Part shown: positions 33,268 to 41,325 of the stretch, one piece after another
Layout of the letters: each line of letters starts with the position of its first letter
Numbering within the stretch: position 1 is the stretch's first letter
Program-made: the position numbers and the translations under genes
Notes under the pieces: model-generated
Told to the model about the DNA's origin: nothing
The model's input: the letters and a program-made list of their open reading frames with translations, nothing else
The model's database searches: none
Source: Saccharopolyspora indica
GTDB taxonomy: Bacteria > Actinomycetota > Actinomycetes > Mycobacteriales > Pseudonocardiaceae
Assembly: GCF_027853965.1 (NCBI RefSeq)
Contig: NZ_JAQGLB010000001.1
Coordinates: forward strand, 558,001 to 622,000
DNA length: 64,000 nucleotides
Direction: 5' to 3'

Positions 33268-34749
33268 TCACTCGGCGGCCACCGCGATCGACTCGCCGTC
33301 CACATCGGAGGCTTCGGGATCGCGGTCGGCGATCACGGCGTAGATGGCGGCGCCGAGGATGGCGCCGATGAACCAGGAGAACCCGGCGGCCGCGCTGAAC
33401 GCGGGGACCAGCGCCACCGCGACCGCGATCGCCGCGGACGGGATGAACGCCCAGATCGCCTTCGGGTTGTACCCGCGGCTGTAGTGGTAGTCGGAGTGCG
33501 CGTCCTCGCTGTAGAGCGCCGGGACGTTCACCCGGGTCTTCCGGATCAGCCAGTAGTCGGCCATGATCACGCCGAACAGCGGGCCGAGCAGCGCGCCGAG
33601 GCCGCCCAGGAAGTAGTTCACCACGACCGGGTCGTTGTAGAGGTTCCACGGCAGGATGACCAGTCCGATGATCGCGCTCACCAGCGCGGCCTTGCGGAAG
33701 TTCAGCTGCCGCGGGAACAGGTTGACCAGCACGTAGATCGGCGCCACGAAGTTGGCCAGCAGGTTCACCGCGATGGTCAGCATGATCAGCGCGAGCGAGG
33801 CGGCGGCCAGCAGCACCATGTTGGGGATGGTCTGCACGATGTCGGTCGGGCTGGTGATGACCTTGCCGTCGAGCTTGAACTGCGCGCCGCTGAGCACCAC
33901 CACGATGACGGCGAAGAACAGCATGTTGACCGGGATGCCGATCAGGTTGCCGCGGTTGATCGACTGGCGGCTCTTGGCCGAGCGGGTGAAGTCGCAGAAG
34001 TTCAGCACGAACGTCCCGTAGATGACCACCCAGAGCGCGGCGCCCTGCAGGATCTGCAGCCACATCTCGCCGCCGGTGAACGGCTGCGCGTTCGACAGCG
34101 CGATCTCGCCGCCGGCGCGGACGAACATCCAGATCGCCAGCGCGGTCATCGTGATCAGGATGGTCGGCGCCGCGACCGCCATGTACTTGCGGATCACGTG
34201 CATGCCGTAGCTGGCGATGAGCACCTGGACCAGCCACAGCGCCAGGAAGGTGATCCAGCCGAGCGCCGAGAGCCCGAGGAACGACTGCTCCTCCAGCGCC
34301 TGCATCGACGGGAACATCGCCACCAGCAGGGTGCTCAGCACCTCGGAGGCCAGGTAGGTCTGGATGCCGAACCAGGCGATGGCCACGATGCCGCGGACGG
34401 CGGCCGGGATCTGCGCGCCCTTGGTGCCGAAGGCGATCCGGCTCATGACCGGGAACGGCACGCCCGTCTTGTGCCCCATGTAGCCGGACAGCGTCAGCAG
34501 CAGGAACAGCAGCAGCGAGGCGAGCACGAAGGCGGCCAGGATGCCCCACACGTTCAGCCCGAGCGCGAACAGCCCGATCGCGAAGGCGTAGTTGCCGAGG
34601 CTGTGCACGTCGTTGCCCCAGAGCGTGAAGACGTTGTAGGCGCCCCAGCGGCGCCCCTCCTTCTTCGTGGGCGCCAGGTCGTAGGTGTAGAGCCGGGAGC
34701 TCGTGGTGGTGGGCGCCTCCACGGCGGAGCCGTTGTCCGTGGCGGTCAT
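33268..34749 (-). CDS. NCS1-family nucleobase/hydantoin:cation symporter
   Basis: 493 residues, about 12 membrane helices. RRWGAYNVFTLWGNDVHSLGNYAFA is the NCS1 helix-1 signature; GVPFPVMSRIAFGTKGAQIPA and FLGGLGALLGPLFGVIMADYWLIRK are also typical. Members import uracil, allantoin, hydantoins or cytosine with Na+ or H+. The operon with a racemase and the nearby deaminase and amidohydrolase suggest a nitrogen-rich heterocycle. A 585-base gap with GTATAC dyads lies upstream. Confidence 0.9.
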   Translation of the reverse strand: MTATDNGSAVEAPTTTSSRLYTYDLAPTKKEGRRWGAYNVFTLWGNDVHSLGNYAFAIGLFALGLNVWGILAAFVLASLLLFLLLTLSGYMGHKTGVPFPVMSRIAFGTKGAQIPAAVRGIVAIAWFGIQTYLASEVLSTLLVAMFPSMQALEEQSFLGLSALGWITFLALWLVQVLIASYGMHVIRKYMAVAAPTILITMTALAIWMFVRAGGEIALSNAQPFTGGEMWLQILQGAALWVVIYGTFVLNFCDFTRSAKSRQSINRGNLIGIPVNMLFFAVIVVVLSGAQFKLDGKVITSPTDIVQTIPNMVLLAAASLALIMLTIAVNLLANFVAPIYVLVNLFPRQLNFRKAALVSAIIGLVILPWNLYNDPVVVNYFLGGLGALLGPLFGVIMADYWLIRKTRVNVPALYSEDAHSDYHYSRGYNPKAIWAFIPSAAIAVAVALVPAFSAAAGFSWFIGAILGAAIYAVIADRDPEASDVDGESIAVAAE

Positions 34750-34992
34750 CGGGCGGCCTCCAGGTGTCCTGTGCGCAACTGTCGACTTCCTTGTCTGGTG
34801 CCGGGCATCGGATGGGGTGGGTGCGGAGTGCCGCTCAGCGTTGGGCCCTGGTCCTCGGCGTGCGGTACCGCGCCGGGGAGGTGGTGCTCGAGGAGGACAT
34901 GGGCTTCTCCGGTGGAGGAGTGCGACCGGTGGTCCCGCGGCGCCCAGCAGCGCTGGGCGGGGAGTCGCCGGGGCGACCTGGTGAAACTTCTA

Positions 34993-35028
34993 TTTCGAAT
35001 TGCGGAAGTATACGTTTATGATTCGAAA
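34993..35028. promoter_or_regulatory. 36-base AT-rich dyad centred on GTATAC
   Basis: TTTCGAAT (34993-35000) and ATTCGAAA (35021-35028) are perfect inverted arms 20 bases apart. GTATAC (35008-35013) is centred exactly on the same axis. The nested symmetry suggests two protein dimers or a large operator. It shares the GTATAC core with the TGGTATACCA sites of this region. Confidence 0.65.
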
Positions 35029-35216
35029 ACGCTAGACCGATGGTCCAGGCGCGTCAAGGGTTTCGTTCGAGCGCTGCGAGTGCGGCCCGCGGGCTCCGGG
35101 TGGGCGATCCGGGCATCGCGCCGATGGCCGCCTGCCGGAATGGTGACCGCTGCGGGCCCGGGTGTCCACGAATCAGGTGCGGGTGCGGCCGCGTGTGCCG
35201 GACGAGGCTCCTGTTG

Positions 35217-35226
35217 CGGTATACCA
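35217..35226. promoter_or_regulatory. CGGTATACCA operator (copy 2)
   Basis: It differs in one base from the perfect site at 32442 and is followed by AAAAT. It is located 109 bases before the amidohydrolase start. Confidence 0.65.
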
Positions 35227-35291
35227 AAATCGATCAACCTGATCCTGATGGCGAAGAATCATGCGTGTAACTGGGCTTGGGGTTCATGATT

Positions 35292-35301
35292 TGGTATACA
35301 G
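35292..35301. promoter_or_regulatory. TGGTATACAG operator (copy 3)
   Basis: Keeps TGGTATAC and is flanked by AT (GATT before, AAAAT after). It lies 34 bases before the amidohydrolase ATG, where a repressor would block the transcript. The axis is about 75 bases, close to seven helical turns, from copy 2. Confidence 0.6.
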
Positions 35302-35334
35302 AAAATCCCGACGATGGACAGCAAGGAGCGCTCG

Positions 35335-36612
35335 ATGTGCGTTGACCCCGTTCCGCCGCCCGCCGGCCACCTCACCCGCCGAGGTGTCCTCACCGCAGCG
35401 GCGGTGCTGGCGGGCACCACCGCGCTGACGGCCGCGCCCGGCACGGCGGCCGCCGCCCGGCGCCCGGCGCCGAGGGCTGGTGATCTGGTCATCGACGGCG
35501 GCACCCTGCTCGACCCGGCCACCGGCGCGGTCGTCGAGGACGGCGTGGTCGTCATCCGCGACGGCATCGTCCGCGCGGCCGGGGCCCGCGACGGCATCGA
35601 GGTGCCCGCGGGAGCGGCCCGCCTGGACGCGCGCGGTCGCTGGGTGCTGCCGGGCCTGGTCGACGCGCACATCCACTTCAACACCGTCGACGAGGCCAGC
35701 GACGCGGTCCGCAAGGGAGCCACCAGCGCCCGCAGCGGATCCACGAACTTCTACCAGGACATCGCCGTGCGCGAGCTCGCCCGCCAGGTGCCCGGACGGG
35801 CTCCGCGGTTGAAGGCGGCGGGCGTGTTCGTCACCCCGGACCTCGGCGACACCGTCCTCGCCGACCCCGACCTCACGGCGCTGGCCCGGCTGGCCGACGG
35901 CGTCCGCTCGCCGGAGGCGCTGCGCCGCGTCGTCGAGGTGAACCTGGCGCGCGGTGCCGACGTGATCAAGACCCGGGTCAACGAACGCGCCGGGCTGCCC
36001 GAGCAGGACCCGCTGACCCAGGTCTACTCCTACGAGCAGCTCTCGGAGATCGTCTCCGCGGCGGGCCGGCGCGGCAAGGGCGTGCTCTGCCACAGCTACA
36101 GCGAGCAGGGCTGCCACGACGCGGTGACCGCGGGCATCCGCTCGCTGGAGCACGGCGTCTACGTCGGCGAGCGGACGCTGCGGGAGATGCGCCGCCGGAA
36201 CACCTTCTTCACCCCGACGCTGACGGCGATGGCCGGGCTGGCCGAGTCCTCGAACCCGGTCCTGGCCGAGCGCGGCCGCACCTACCTGCCGATCCTGAAG
36301 GACGCCGTGCGCGCGGCCCACGAGCTCGGCGTGCCGCTGGCGGCCGGAACCGACTCCTCCGGCGGCGAGGTCGACCCGATCGGCCGGGAGGTGCAGCTGA
36401 TGCACGAGGCCGGCCTCCCGCCGCTGGAGGCGATCCGCACCGCGACGACCTCCGCGGCGAGCCTGCTCGGCGTGGAGCGCGAAGCGGGCCGACTGGCCCC
36501 GGGCTTCAGCGGCGACGCGGTGGTCCTCTCCGGCGATCCGCACACCGATCTCTCGGTCCTGCTGGCTCCGCTCCACGTCGTGCGCGCCGGTCAGGTCGTG
36601 GAACCCGCCTGA
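35335..36612 (+). CDS. Tat-exported metal-dependent amidohydrolase
   Basis: 425 residues. The N-terminus has a twin-Arg signal (HLTRRGVLTAAAVLAG, then ALTAAPGTAAA). The mature enzyme shows VDAHIHF (HxH metal site), VIKTRVN (possible carboxylated Lys), LCHSYSEQGCHDA and IRSLEHG (further His), and AAGTDSSGG (Asp). This is the complete binuclear amidohydrolase set, as in prolidase/imidazolonepropionase-like enzymes. It would act outside the membrane on a cyclic amide or peptide, supplying the NCS1 permease. ATG 35335 follows AAGGAG by 6; GTATAC sites lie upstream. Confidence 0.85.
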   Translation: MCVDPVPPPAGHLTRRGVLTAAAVLAGTTALTAAPGTAAAARRPAPRAGDLVIDGGTLLDPATGAVVEDGVVVIRDGIVRAAGARDGIEVPAGAARLDARGRWVLPGLVDAHIHFNTVDEASDAVRKGATSARSGSTNFYQDIAVRELARQVPGRAPRLKAAGVFVTPDLGDTVLADPDLTALARLADGVRSPEALRRVVEVNLARGADVIKTRVNERAGLPEQDPLTQVYSYEQLSEIVSAAGRRGKGVLCHSYSEQGCHDAVTAGIRSLEHGVYVGERTLREMRRRNTFFTPTLTAMAGLAESSNPVLAERGRTYLPILKDAVRAAHELGVPLAAGTDSSGGEVDPIGREVQLMHEAGLPPLEAIRTATTSAASLLGVEREAGRLAPGFSGDAVVLSGDPHTDLSVLLAPLHVVRAGQVVEPA

Positions 36613-36640
36613 CCGCGAAGCGCATGGTCCGCACGCGCTC

Positions 36641-36684
36641 CCGTGAGTGCTTTGGGGCGTCCCAGCACCCCAAAGCACTCACGG
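36641..36684 (+). terminator. 17-bp perfect hairpin after the amidohydrolase
   Basis: CCGTGAGTGCTTTGGGG (36641-36657) pairs over its full length with 36668-36684 around a 10-base loop. It begins 28 bases after the stop. Near-identical GTGAGTGC hairpins are, to my memory, common between genes of Pseudonocardiaceae, so it may belong to a family of terminator repeats. Confidence 0.75.
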
Positions 36685-36918
36685 CTCGGGTGCTGAACCA
36701 GCACGGCCGCACCGTCAGCAGTGTCCACAGTGCACATGGGCGAGCGGGGTGCGCGGATGCCTGGCCGGTTCGGCGGGTTCGTGCCCGATTGCTCCGGAAG
36801 CGGTGCTCTGTCCGGGTGTTTGATCCGATCGTGATCCCCTTCGGCGGAGTGCGTCGTCGGACCTCGGGCGCATAATGGGGCCGACACGTGATCTTGACCG
36901 GATGGCTGGGGGCCGGAC
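36685..36918. other. gap with candidate promoter of the VOC gene
   Basis: With the hairpin above, this fills the 306 bases between the amidohydrolase and the VOC gene. CATAAT at 36871-36876 is a good -10 for the VOC gene, 42 bases before its ATG; the -35 is unclear. Nothing else recognised. Confidence 0.4.
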
Positions 36919-37749
36919 ATGTCCGTCGAGAGAGCTCGCCTGAGCATCCCTGCCGGAACGCCCTGCTGGATCGAGCTGGTGACCACCGACATCCCCGTGG
37001 CCTGCGGCTTCTACGGGACGCTGTTCGGCTGGGAGTTCGAGGAGCACGACGATCCGCGGGAGGGCAGGCACGTGATCGCGCACCGGGACGGGTTCCCGGT
37101 GGCCAGCATCCGCGAGTCCGCGGACGGCCGGACGCGGTGGCGGCTGTTCCTGGCCACGCCCGACAGCGCGGCCACCGCGGCCGAGGCGGGCAAGCTGGGC
37201 GGGCAGATCACCGTGCCGCGCAGCCGGGTGCCGGGGCTGGGCGTCAAGCTCGTGCTGGCCACCCCGGCCGACGACGAGTTCGGCCTGCTGGAGCCGGACG
37301 CGACGTGGCAGTTCGACGTCGGCCTGCCGGGCACCCTGGTGTGGGCGGAGCTGGTCACCATCAAGGCGCAGGCGGCCGACCACTTCTACGGCGGCCTGTT
37401 CGGCTACACCGGCGAGCAGTTCGGCACCGACCACCTCTCCGACTACGAGGTCTGGTACCTGGGCGGGGATTCGGTGCTCGCCCGCGTCTGCATGATCCGC
37501 GACCACCTCAGCCCGGGCGCCCACGCGCACTGGCTGGTCTACCTCGGCGTGGACGAGGAGGTCGGCACCGACGAGATGGTGCGCACGGCGGTCGCCCACC
37601 ACGGCCGGGTGCGCGTGGACCCCTACGACTCCAGCCTCGGCCGCGTCGCGGTGCTGCGCGACCCGCTGGGTGCGCGCTTCGCGCTCGTCGACCCGTCCCA
37701 GGCCACCGACTACGGCTCAGCGGGCAACGACGACCCCTACGACGACTGA
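36919..37749 (+). CDS. two-domain VOC (glyoxalase-fold) protein
   Basis: 276 residues with two tandem VOC modules. The first: CWIELVTTDIPVACGFYGTLFGWEF. The second: VWAELVTIKAQAADHFYGGLFGYTG, ending VLRDPLGARFALVDP. Tandem-VOC actinobacterial proteins of this type include hydroxylases and antibiotic-binding proteins, but metal ligands are incomplete here, so a catalytic role is uncertain. The ATG follows GGGGGCCGG. Its stop directly abuts the convergent ankyrin gene's stop codon. Confidence 0.82.
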   Translation: MSVERARLSIPAGTPCWIELVTTDIPVACGFYGTLFGWEFEEHDDPREGRHVIAHRDGFPVASIRESADGRTRWRLFLATPDSAATAAEAGKLGGQITVPRSRVPGLGVKLVLATPADDEFGLLEPDATWQFDVGLPGTLVWAELVTIKAQAADHFYGGLFGYTGEQFGTDHLSDYEVWYLGGDSVLARVCMIRDHLSPGAHAHWLVYLGVDEEVGTDEMVRTAVAHHGRVRVDPYDSSLGRVAVLRDPLGARFALVDPSQATDYGSAGNDDPYDD

Positions 37750-38337
37750 TCAGGCGGCGTTGCGCAGGAGGTCGGTGATCTCCGCCTGACCGCCGTTCTC
37801 GGCGTGGCGCAGCGCCGTCACGCCGTCGCGGTCGGGGAGCGACGGGTCGGCTCCGGCATCCAGCAGGATCTGCACGATCTGCTGGTAGGGGCGGGTGCCG
37901 TCGCCGAGGATGACGGCCTCCAGCAGCCCGGTCCAGCCGAGGTCGTTGACGTGGTCGACGTCGATCCCGGTGCGCACCACTTCCCGGACGTAGTCGACGT
38001 GGCCGCGCTCGCAGGCGGGGATGAGCGCGACGCCGCCGAACCGGTTGGTCACGGTGAAGTCGGGCCCGGCGGGCAGCAGCACCCGGAGCATCTCGACGCT
38101 GCCGGTCACCCCGGTGGCCAGGAACGGGCTGTCCCGGCGGTCGTCCTGGGCGTTCGGGTCGGCACCGGCCGCGACGAGCTCGCGGGCGACGTCGACGTGG
38201 TCGCTGAGCACGGCCAGCAGCAGCGGGGTGCGCTGGTGCGCGTCGCGGGCTCCGGCATCGGCGCCCGCCGCCAGCGCGGCGCGGACCTCGCCGAGATCGC
38301 CGGTGGTGGCCGCGTGCAGGAGTCGTCGGTCGGGCAT
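37750..38337 (-). CDS. ankyrin-repeat protein
   Basis: 195 residues made of about five ankyrin repeats: LLHAATTGDLGEVRAALAAGAD, RTPLLLAVLSDHVDVARELVAAGADP, VALIPACERGHVDYVREVV, WTGLLEAVILGDGTRPYQQIVQILLDAGADP and VTALRHAENGGQAEITDLL. No signal peptide, so it is a cytosolic binding scaffold with unknown partner. GAGGAGAGGA precedes the ATG. Confidence 0.87.
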   Translation of the reverse strand: MPDRRLLHAATTGDLGEVRAALAAGADAGARDAHQRTPLLLAVLSDHVDVARELVAAGADPNAQDDRRDSPFLATGVTGSVEMLRVLLPAGPDFTVTNRFGGVALIPACERGHVDYVREVVRTGIDVDHVNDLGWTGLLEAVILGDGTRPYQQIVQILLDAGADPSLPDRDGVTALRHAENGGQAEITDLLRNAA

Positions 38338-38433
38338 GGGAGTCCTCTCCTCGACGGGGTGCGCAGCCGCCGGTGGCGGGGGAACCGGTGGCTGCGCGGA
38401 CGGCACCGGAGTGCCAGGGAATCACACGGGTGG

Positions 38434-38931
38434 TCAGGCGGTCGGGGCGCCTGCGACGCGGCGCTGCCCGCCGTTGCGGCGCTGCCAGTCCCGGTAGACC
38501 TCGACGGCGTCGTCGCGGTGCTCGTGGCGCATCGGCAGCCGCCGGTCGCGCCAGTCCTTGGCGAACTCCGCGTAGAAGGTGTCGAGCTCGAAGTACTTGC
38601 GGTCGTCCACGTAGTGCGGCTCGTAGGCCTCGCGCGTGGTCAGGAACACGACCTCGTCCGGGCTGCAGTAGTACAGCGAGCCCAGGCACATCGGGCACGG
38701 GTGGGCGAGCACGTAGACGGTGGTGCCGGTGAGGTGCTCGCTGCCGGTCTTCAGGCACGCCTCCCGGATGGCCAGGATCTCCGCGTGCGCGGTGGGATCG
38801 CCGGTCTGCGCCACCTGGTTGGGGCTCTCGGCCAGGACTTCGCCGTCCTTGACGATGACGGTCGCGAACGGGCGGCCGCCCTCGGCGACGTTGCGCCGGG
38901 CCAGGTCGATGGTGCGCTGGATGGGGTCCAC
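38434..38931 (-). CDS. nucleoside deaminase (TadA/guanine-deaminase-like)
   Basis: 165 residues. Zinc motif HAEILAI (His, catalytic Glu) and PCPMCLGS, then FYAEFAKDWRDR. Second deaminase of the region, distinct from the one at 31924 (HAE here, HPEFE there). It lies downstream of cyanase and carbonic anhydrase on the same strand, but 248 bases intervene, including a dispersed repeat. The GTG follows GGAG. It may release ammonia from a purine or triazine-like base. Confidence 0.82.
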   Translation of the reverse strand: MDPIQRTIDLARRNVAEGGRPFATVIVKDGEVLAESPNQVAQTGDPTAHAEILAIREACLKTGSEHLTGTTVYVLAHPCPMCLGSLYYCSPDEVVFLTTREAYEPHYVDDRKYFELDTFYAEFAKDWRDRRLPMRHEHRDDAVEVYRDWQRRNGGQRRVAGAPTA

Positions 38932-38968
38932 GTCGTCTCCAGGAATCTCAGAGCTTGTTTGTGGTTGT

Positions 38969-39039
38969 TCTGCGTGGCGGTGCGGGTGGCGGAACCTGAG
39001 TGCTTCCCCGGACTGCGGGTGCCCCTCCTGATGTATGAC
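38969..39039. repeat. dispersed intergenic repeat, copy 2
   Basis: It matches copy 1 (22983-23042) with TTCCCCGGACTGCGGGTGCC, CCTGATGT and TGCGTGGCGG in the same order. This copy has an extra GTGCGGGTGGCGG insertion. It is 38 bases upstream of the minus-strand deaminase start, mirroring the place of copy 1. Confidence 0.6.
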
Positions 39040-39179
39040 CGAATACACGGCGGAGGGGCCGTCCTCGCCCAGGGAGCCACCCAGTGGCGGGCCACCGTAC
39101 CCGCGGCGGTGCGAGCTGCGTGCGTACTCAAAGCGGCTTCGCCGCTTGCACAAGCGCGGACGGCTACGCTGACAGACCG

Positions 39180-39650
39180 TCAGAACGGCTTGGTGGGCAG
39201 GTACTTGCCGTCCAGGGTGATCACGGCGCGCTCGCCGCCCTCGGGGTCGACGACCTTCCGCACGTCCAGCCGGAAGTTGATCGCGCTGATGATGCCGTCG
39301 CCGAACTTCTCGTGCACCAGGGCCTTGAGCGTCGTGCCGTAGACCTGGAGCATCTCGTAGAACCGGTAGATGGTCGGGTCGGTCGGGACGCCGCCCGGGA
39401 TGGAACCGCGGGTCGGGATCGTCTGCAGCAGCAGCGCCGCGTCCGCATCGAGTCCCAGGAGCTCGGCGACGGCCTCGGCGGCGGGAGCGGGCAGCGCGTG
39501 CTGACCCAGCAGCGCGGCGGTCACGAACGCCTCGGAGTACCCGGCGGCGTCGGCGATCTGCCGCCACGTCAGGTCCTTGCGGGTCTTGGCCTCGACGGCG
39601 GCGATCGCGAGCTGCTGGCGGGCGGCGGGGTCGAACTGGGCGTGGATCAT
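39180..39650 (-). CDS. cynS: cyanate hydratase (cyanase)
   Basis: 156 residues, the family's usual length. N-terminal helical DNA-binding-like domain ([17 protein letters not shown]), C-terminal catalytic domain with [11 protein letters not shown] giving Arg and Glu three residues apart and Ser in GIISAINF 26 residues after the Arg, matching Arg96, Glu99 and Ser122 of the E. coli enzyme. Converts cyanate plus bicarbonate to ammonia and CO2. GAGAGG precedes the ATG. It is 45 bases downstream of the carbonic anhydrase, which recycles the CO2. Confidence 0.95.
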   Translation of the reverse strand: MIHAQFDPAARQQLAIAAVEAKTRKDLTWRQIADAAGYSEAFVTAALLGQHALPAPAAEAVAELLGLDADAALLLQTIPTRGSIPGGVPTDPTIYRFYEMLQVYGTTLKALVHEKFGDGIISAINFRLDVRKVVDPEGGERAVITLDGKYLPTKPF

Positions 39651-39695
39651 TCTGGTTTCCTCTCGAATCTGGTGCGGAAACGACCGCCGCGGCTC

Positions 39696-40298
39696 TCAGG
39701 CGGCCGGGGCGGGGACTGTCAGGTCGTGGCCGATCTCGGTCACGACGCCGGTGGCGATGTCGAAGACCCAGCCGTGCAGCGCGATCCGGCCGCTCGCGAC
39801 GGCGCGGGCGACGGACGGATGGGTCGCCAGGTTCGCCAGCTGGGCGAGCACGTTGTGCCGCACGAGCACGTCGACCTCGTGGTTGCCGCCGGCGGCCGCG
39901 GCTCGCGCCAGCGAGGCATCGGCGTGGCGCAACCACGCGGCGGTGGTGGGCAGCGCGGAGAGGTCCTGGCGCTCGGCGAGGGCGGTCATCGCGCCGCACG
40001 AGGAATGCCCGCAGACGACGACGTCGGAAACCTCCAGCGCGTCGACGGCGTACTCGATGCTCGCGGCGACGCCGTCGGCCCCACCGGAGTGCGCGGGCAC
40101 GAGGTTGCCCGCGGTGCGGATGACGAACAGCTCGCCCGGATCCTGCTGGGTGATCAGCTCCGGGACCACGCGGGCGTCGGAGCAGCCGATGAACAGCGTG
40201 CGCGGCCGGTGCGCGGTGGCCAGCCGGGCGAAGAGCTCGGCCTTGGCGGGGAAGACGCCCTGCTGGAACCGGCGGACGCCGTCCACGAGGTGCTGCAC
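39696..40298 (-). CDS. beta-carbonic anhydrase (CynT-like)
   Basis: 200 residues. Zinc and catalytic dyad motifs are FIGCSDARV (Cys, Asp-Arg) and CGHSSCGAM (His, Cys). Converts CO2 to bicarbonate, the co-substrate of cyanase, so it prevents bicarbonate loss during cyanate breakdown. GTG at 40298 follows AAGGAGGGG. It is the first gene of the cyn operon and diverges from the LysR regulator. Confidence 0.92.
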   Translation of the reverse strand: MQHLVDGVRRFQQGVFPAKAELFARLATAHRPRTLFIGCSDARVVPELITQQDPGELFVIRTAGNLVPAHSGGADGVAASIEYAVDALEVSDVVVCGHSSCGAMTALAERQDLSALPTTAAWLRHADASLARAAAAGGNHEVDVLVRHNVLAQLANLATHPSVARAVASGRIALHGWVFDIATGVVTEIGHDLTVPAPAA

Positions 40299-40399
40299 GG
40301 CCCCTCCTTCTGGTAGCTGGTGGATCGACACCACGACCATGCCTGAACTGGAGCTATAGCGTCCAATACGCAGTTGCCATCAAGACCATTGCTCTGGTC

Positions 40400-40405
40400 T
40401 ATGGT
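40400..40405 (+). promoter_or_regulatory. -10 element TATGGT of the LysR gene (leaderless spacing)
   Basis: TATGGT ends seven bases before the GTG at 40413, which lacks a ribosome site. The cyn operon start is 114 bases away on the other strand, so a LysR operator is expected in this gap, but I cannot define its half-sites. Confidence 0.5.
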
Positions 40406-40412
40406 TGGTCGC

Positions 40413-41303
40413 GTGACCGTTGAGCTGCGCCACCTCCGCTACCTGCTGGCCGTCGCCGAGCACGCGAACTTCACCCGCGCCGCCGAGGAGCTGCACATCT
40501 CCCAGCCGACGCTGTCGCAGCAGGTCAAGCAGCTGGAGAAGGCCTTGGGCGTGCAGCTGCTCGACCGGACCGGCCGCTCGGTGCGGCTGACCGACGCGGG
40601 CGCGACCTACCTGCACCACGCGCGCGAGGTGCTGCGCGACCTCGCGGCGGGGGAGCGCGCTGTGCTCGACGTGCAGGACCTGAGCCGGGGGCACCTGCGG
40701 CTGGCGGTGACGCCGACCTTCACCGCCTACCTGGTCGGGCCGCTGACCGGTGAGTTCCGGGCCGCGCACCCCGGGATCAGCCTGGACGTGCGGGAGATGA
40801 CCCAGGACCGGATCGAAGCCGCCTTGCTCGCCGACGAGCTCGACCTGGGCGTGGCGTTCCGCGGCGATCACCTGCCGGGCGTCGACAGCGCCGCGCTGCT
40901 GACCGAGTCGCTCAGCCTCGTCGTCGGCCGCCGCCACCCGCTGGCCCGCCGCCGTCGCCCGCTGCCGGTGGCGGAGGTCGCCGCGCAGCCGCTGGCGCTG
41001 CTCAGCGCGGACTTCGCCACCCGGGGCCACATCGACGCCTACTTCGCCGAGCACCGGGCGCGGGTGCGGGTCGCGGTGGAGGCGAACTCCGTCACCGCGC
41101 TGATCGAGATGATCCGGCGGACCGACCTGGTCACCGTGCTGCCCGACGCCATCACCCGGGGGCACCCCGAGCTGCACCCGATCTCGCTGGACCCCGGCCT
41201 GCCGACCCGCACGGCCTGCCTGCTGCGCCGCGCGAGCGCTTACCAGAGCGCCGCTTCCCGCGCGTTCGTCCACATCGCCCGGCGATCCGCGCGCCCGTCG
41301 TGA
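40413..41303 (+). CDS. LysR-family regulator, probable CynR
   Basis: 296 residues. HLRYLLAVAEHANFTRAAEELHISQPTLSQQVKQLE is the LysR wHTH; the periplasmic-binding-like effector domain follows from about residue 90 (LRLAVTPTFTAYLVGPL). Divergence from carbonic anhydrase-cyanase matches cynR of E. coli, which activates cynTS in the presence of cyanate. GTG 40413 is used because it opens VTVELRHLRYLL, the family start. Convergent with the 3-hydroxyacyl-CoA dehydrogenase-like gene. Confidence 0.88.
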   Translation: MTVELRHLRYLLAVAEHANFTRAAEELHISQPTLSQQVKQLEKALGVQLLDRTGRSVRLTDAGATYLHHAREVLRDLAAGERAVLDVQDLSRGHLRLAVTPTFTAYLVGPLTGEFRAAHPGISLDVREMTQDRIEAALLADELDLGVAFRGDHLPGVDSAALLTESLSLVVGRRHPLARRRRPLPVAEVAAQPLALLSADFATRGHIDAYFAEHRARVRVAVEANSVTALIEMIRRTDLVTVLPDAITRGHPELHPISLDPGLPTRTACLLRRASAYQSAASRAFVHIARRSARPS

Positions 41304-41325
41304 GTCCGATGTGGACCTCCAGGGG

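Larger units (their letters stand above)
34750..35334. other. 585-base regulatory gap between permease and amidohydrolase
   Basis: Divergent promoters of the NCS1 permease and the Tat-exported amidohydrolase. It contains a 36-base AT-rich dyad (34993-35028) and two GGTATAC sites (35217, 35292). Parts of 34980-35035 and 35220-35310 are far more AT-rich than the surroundings. I see no gene with good codon bias in it. Confidence 0.6.
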
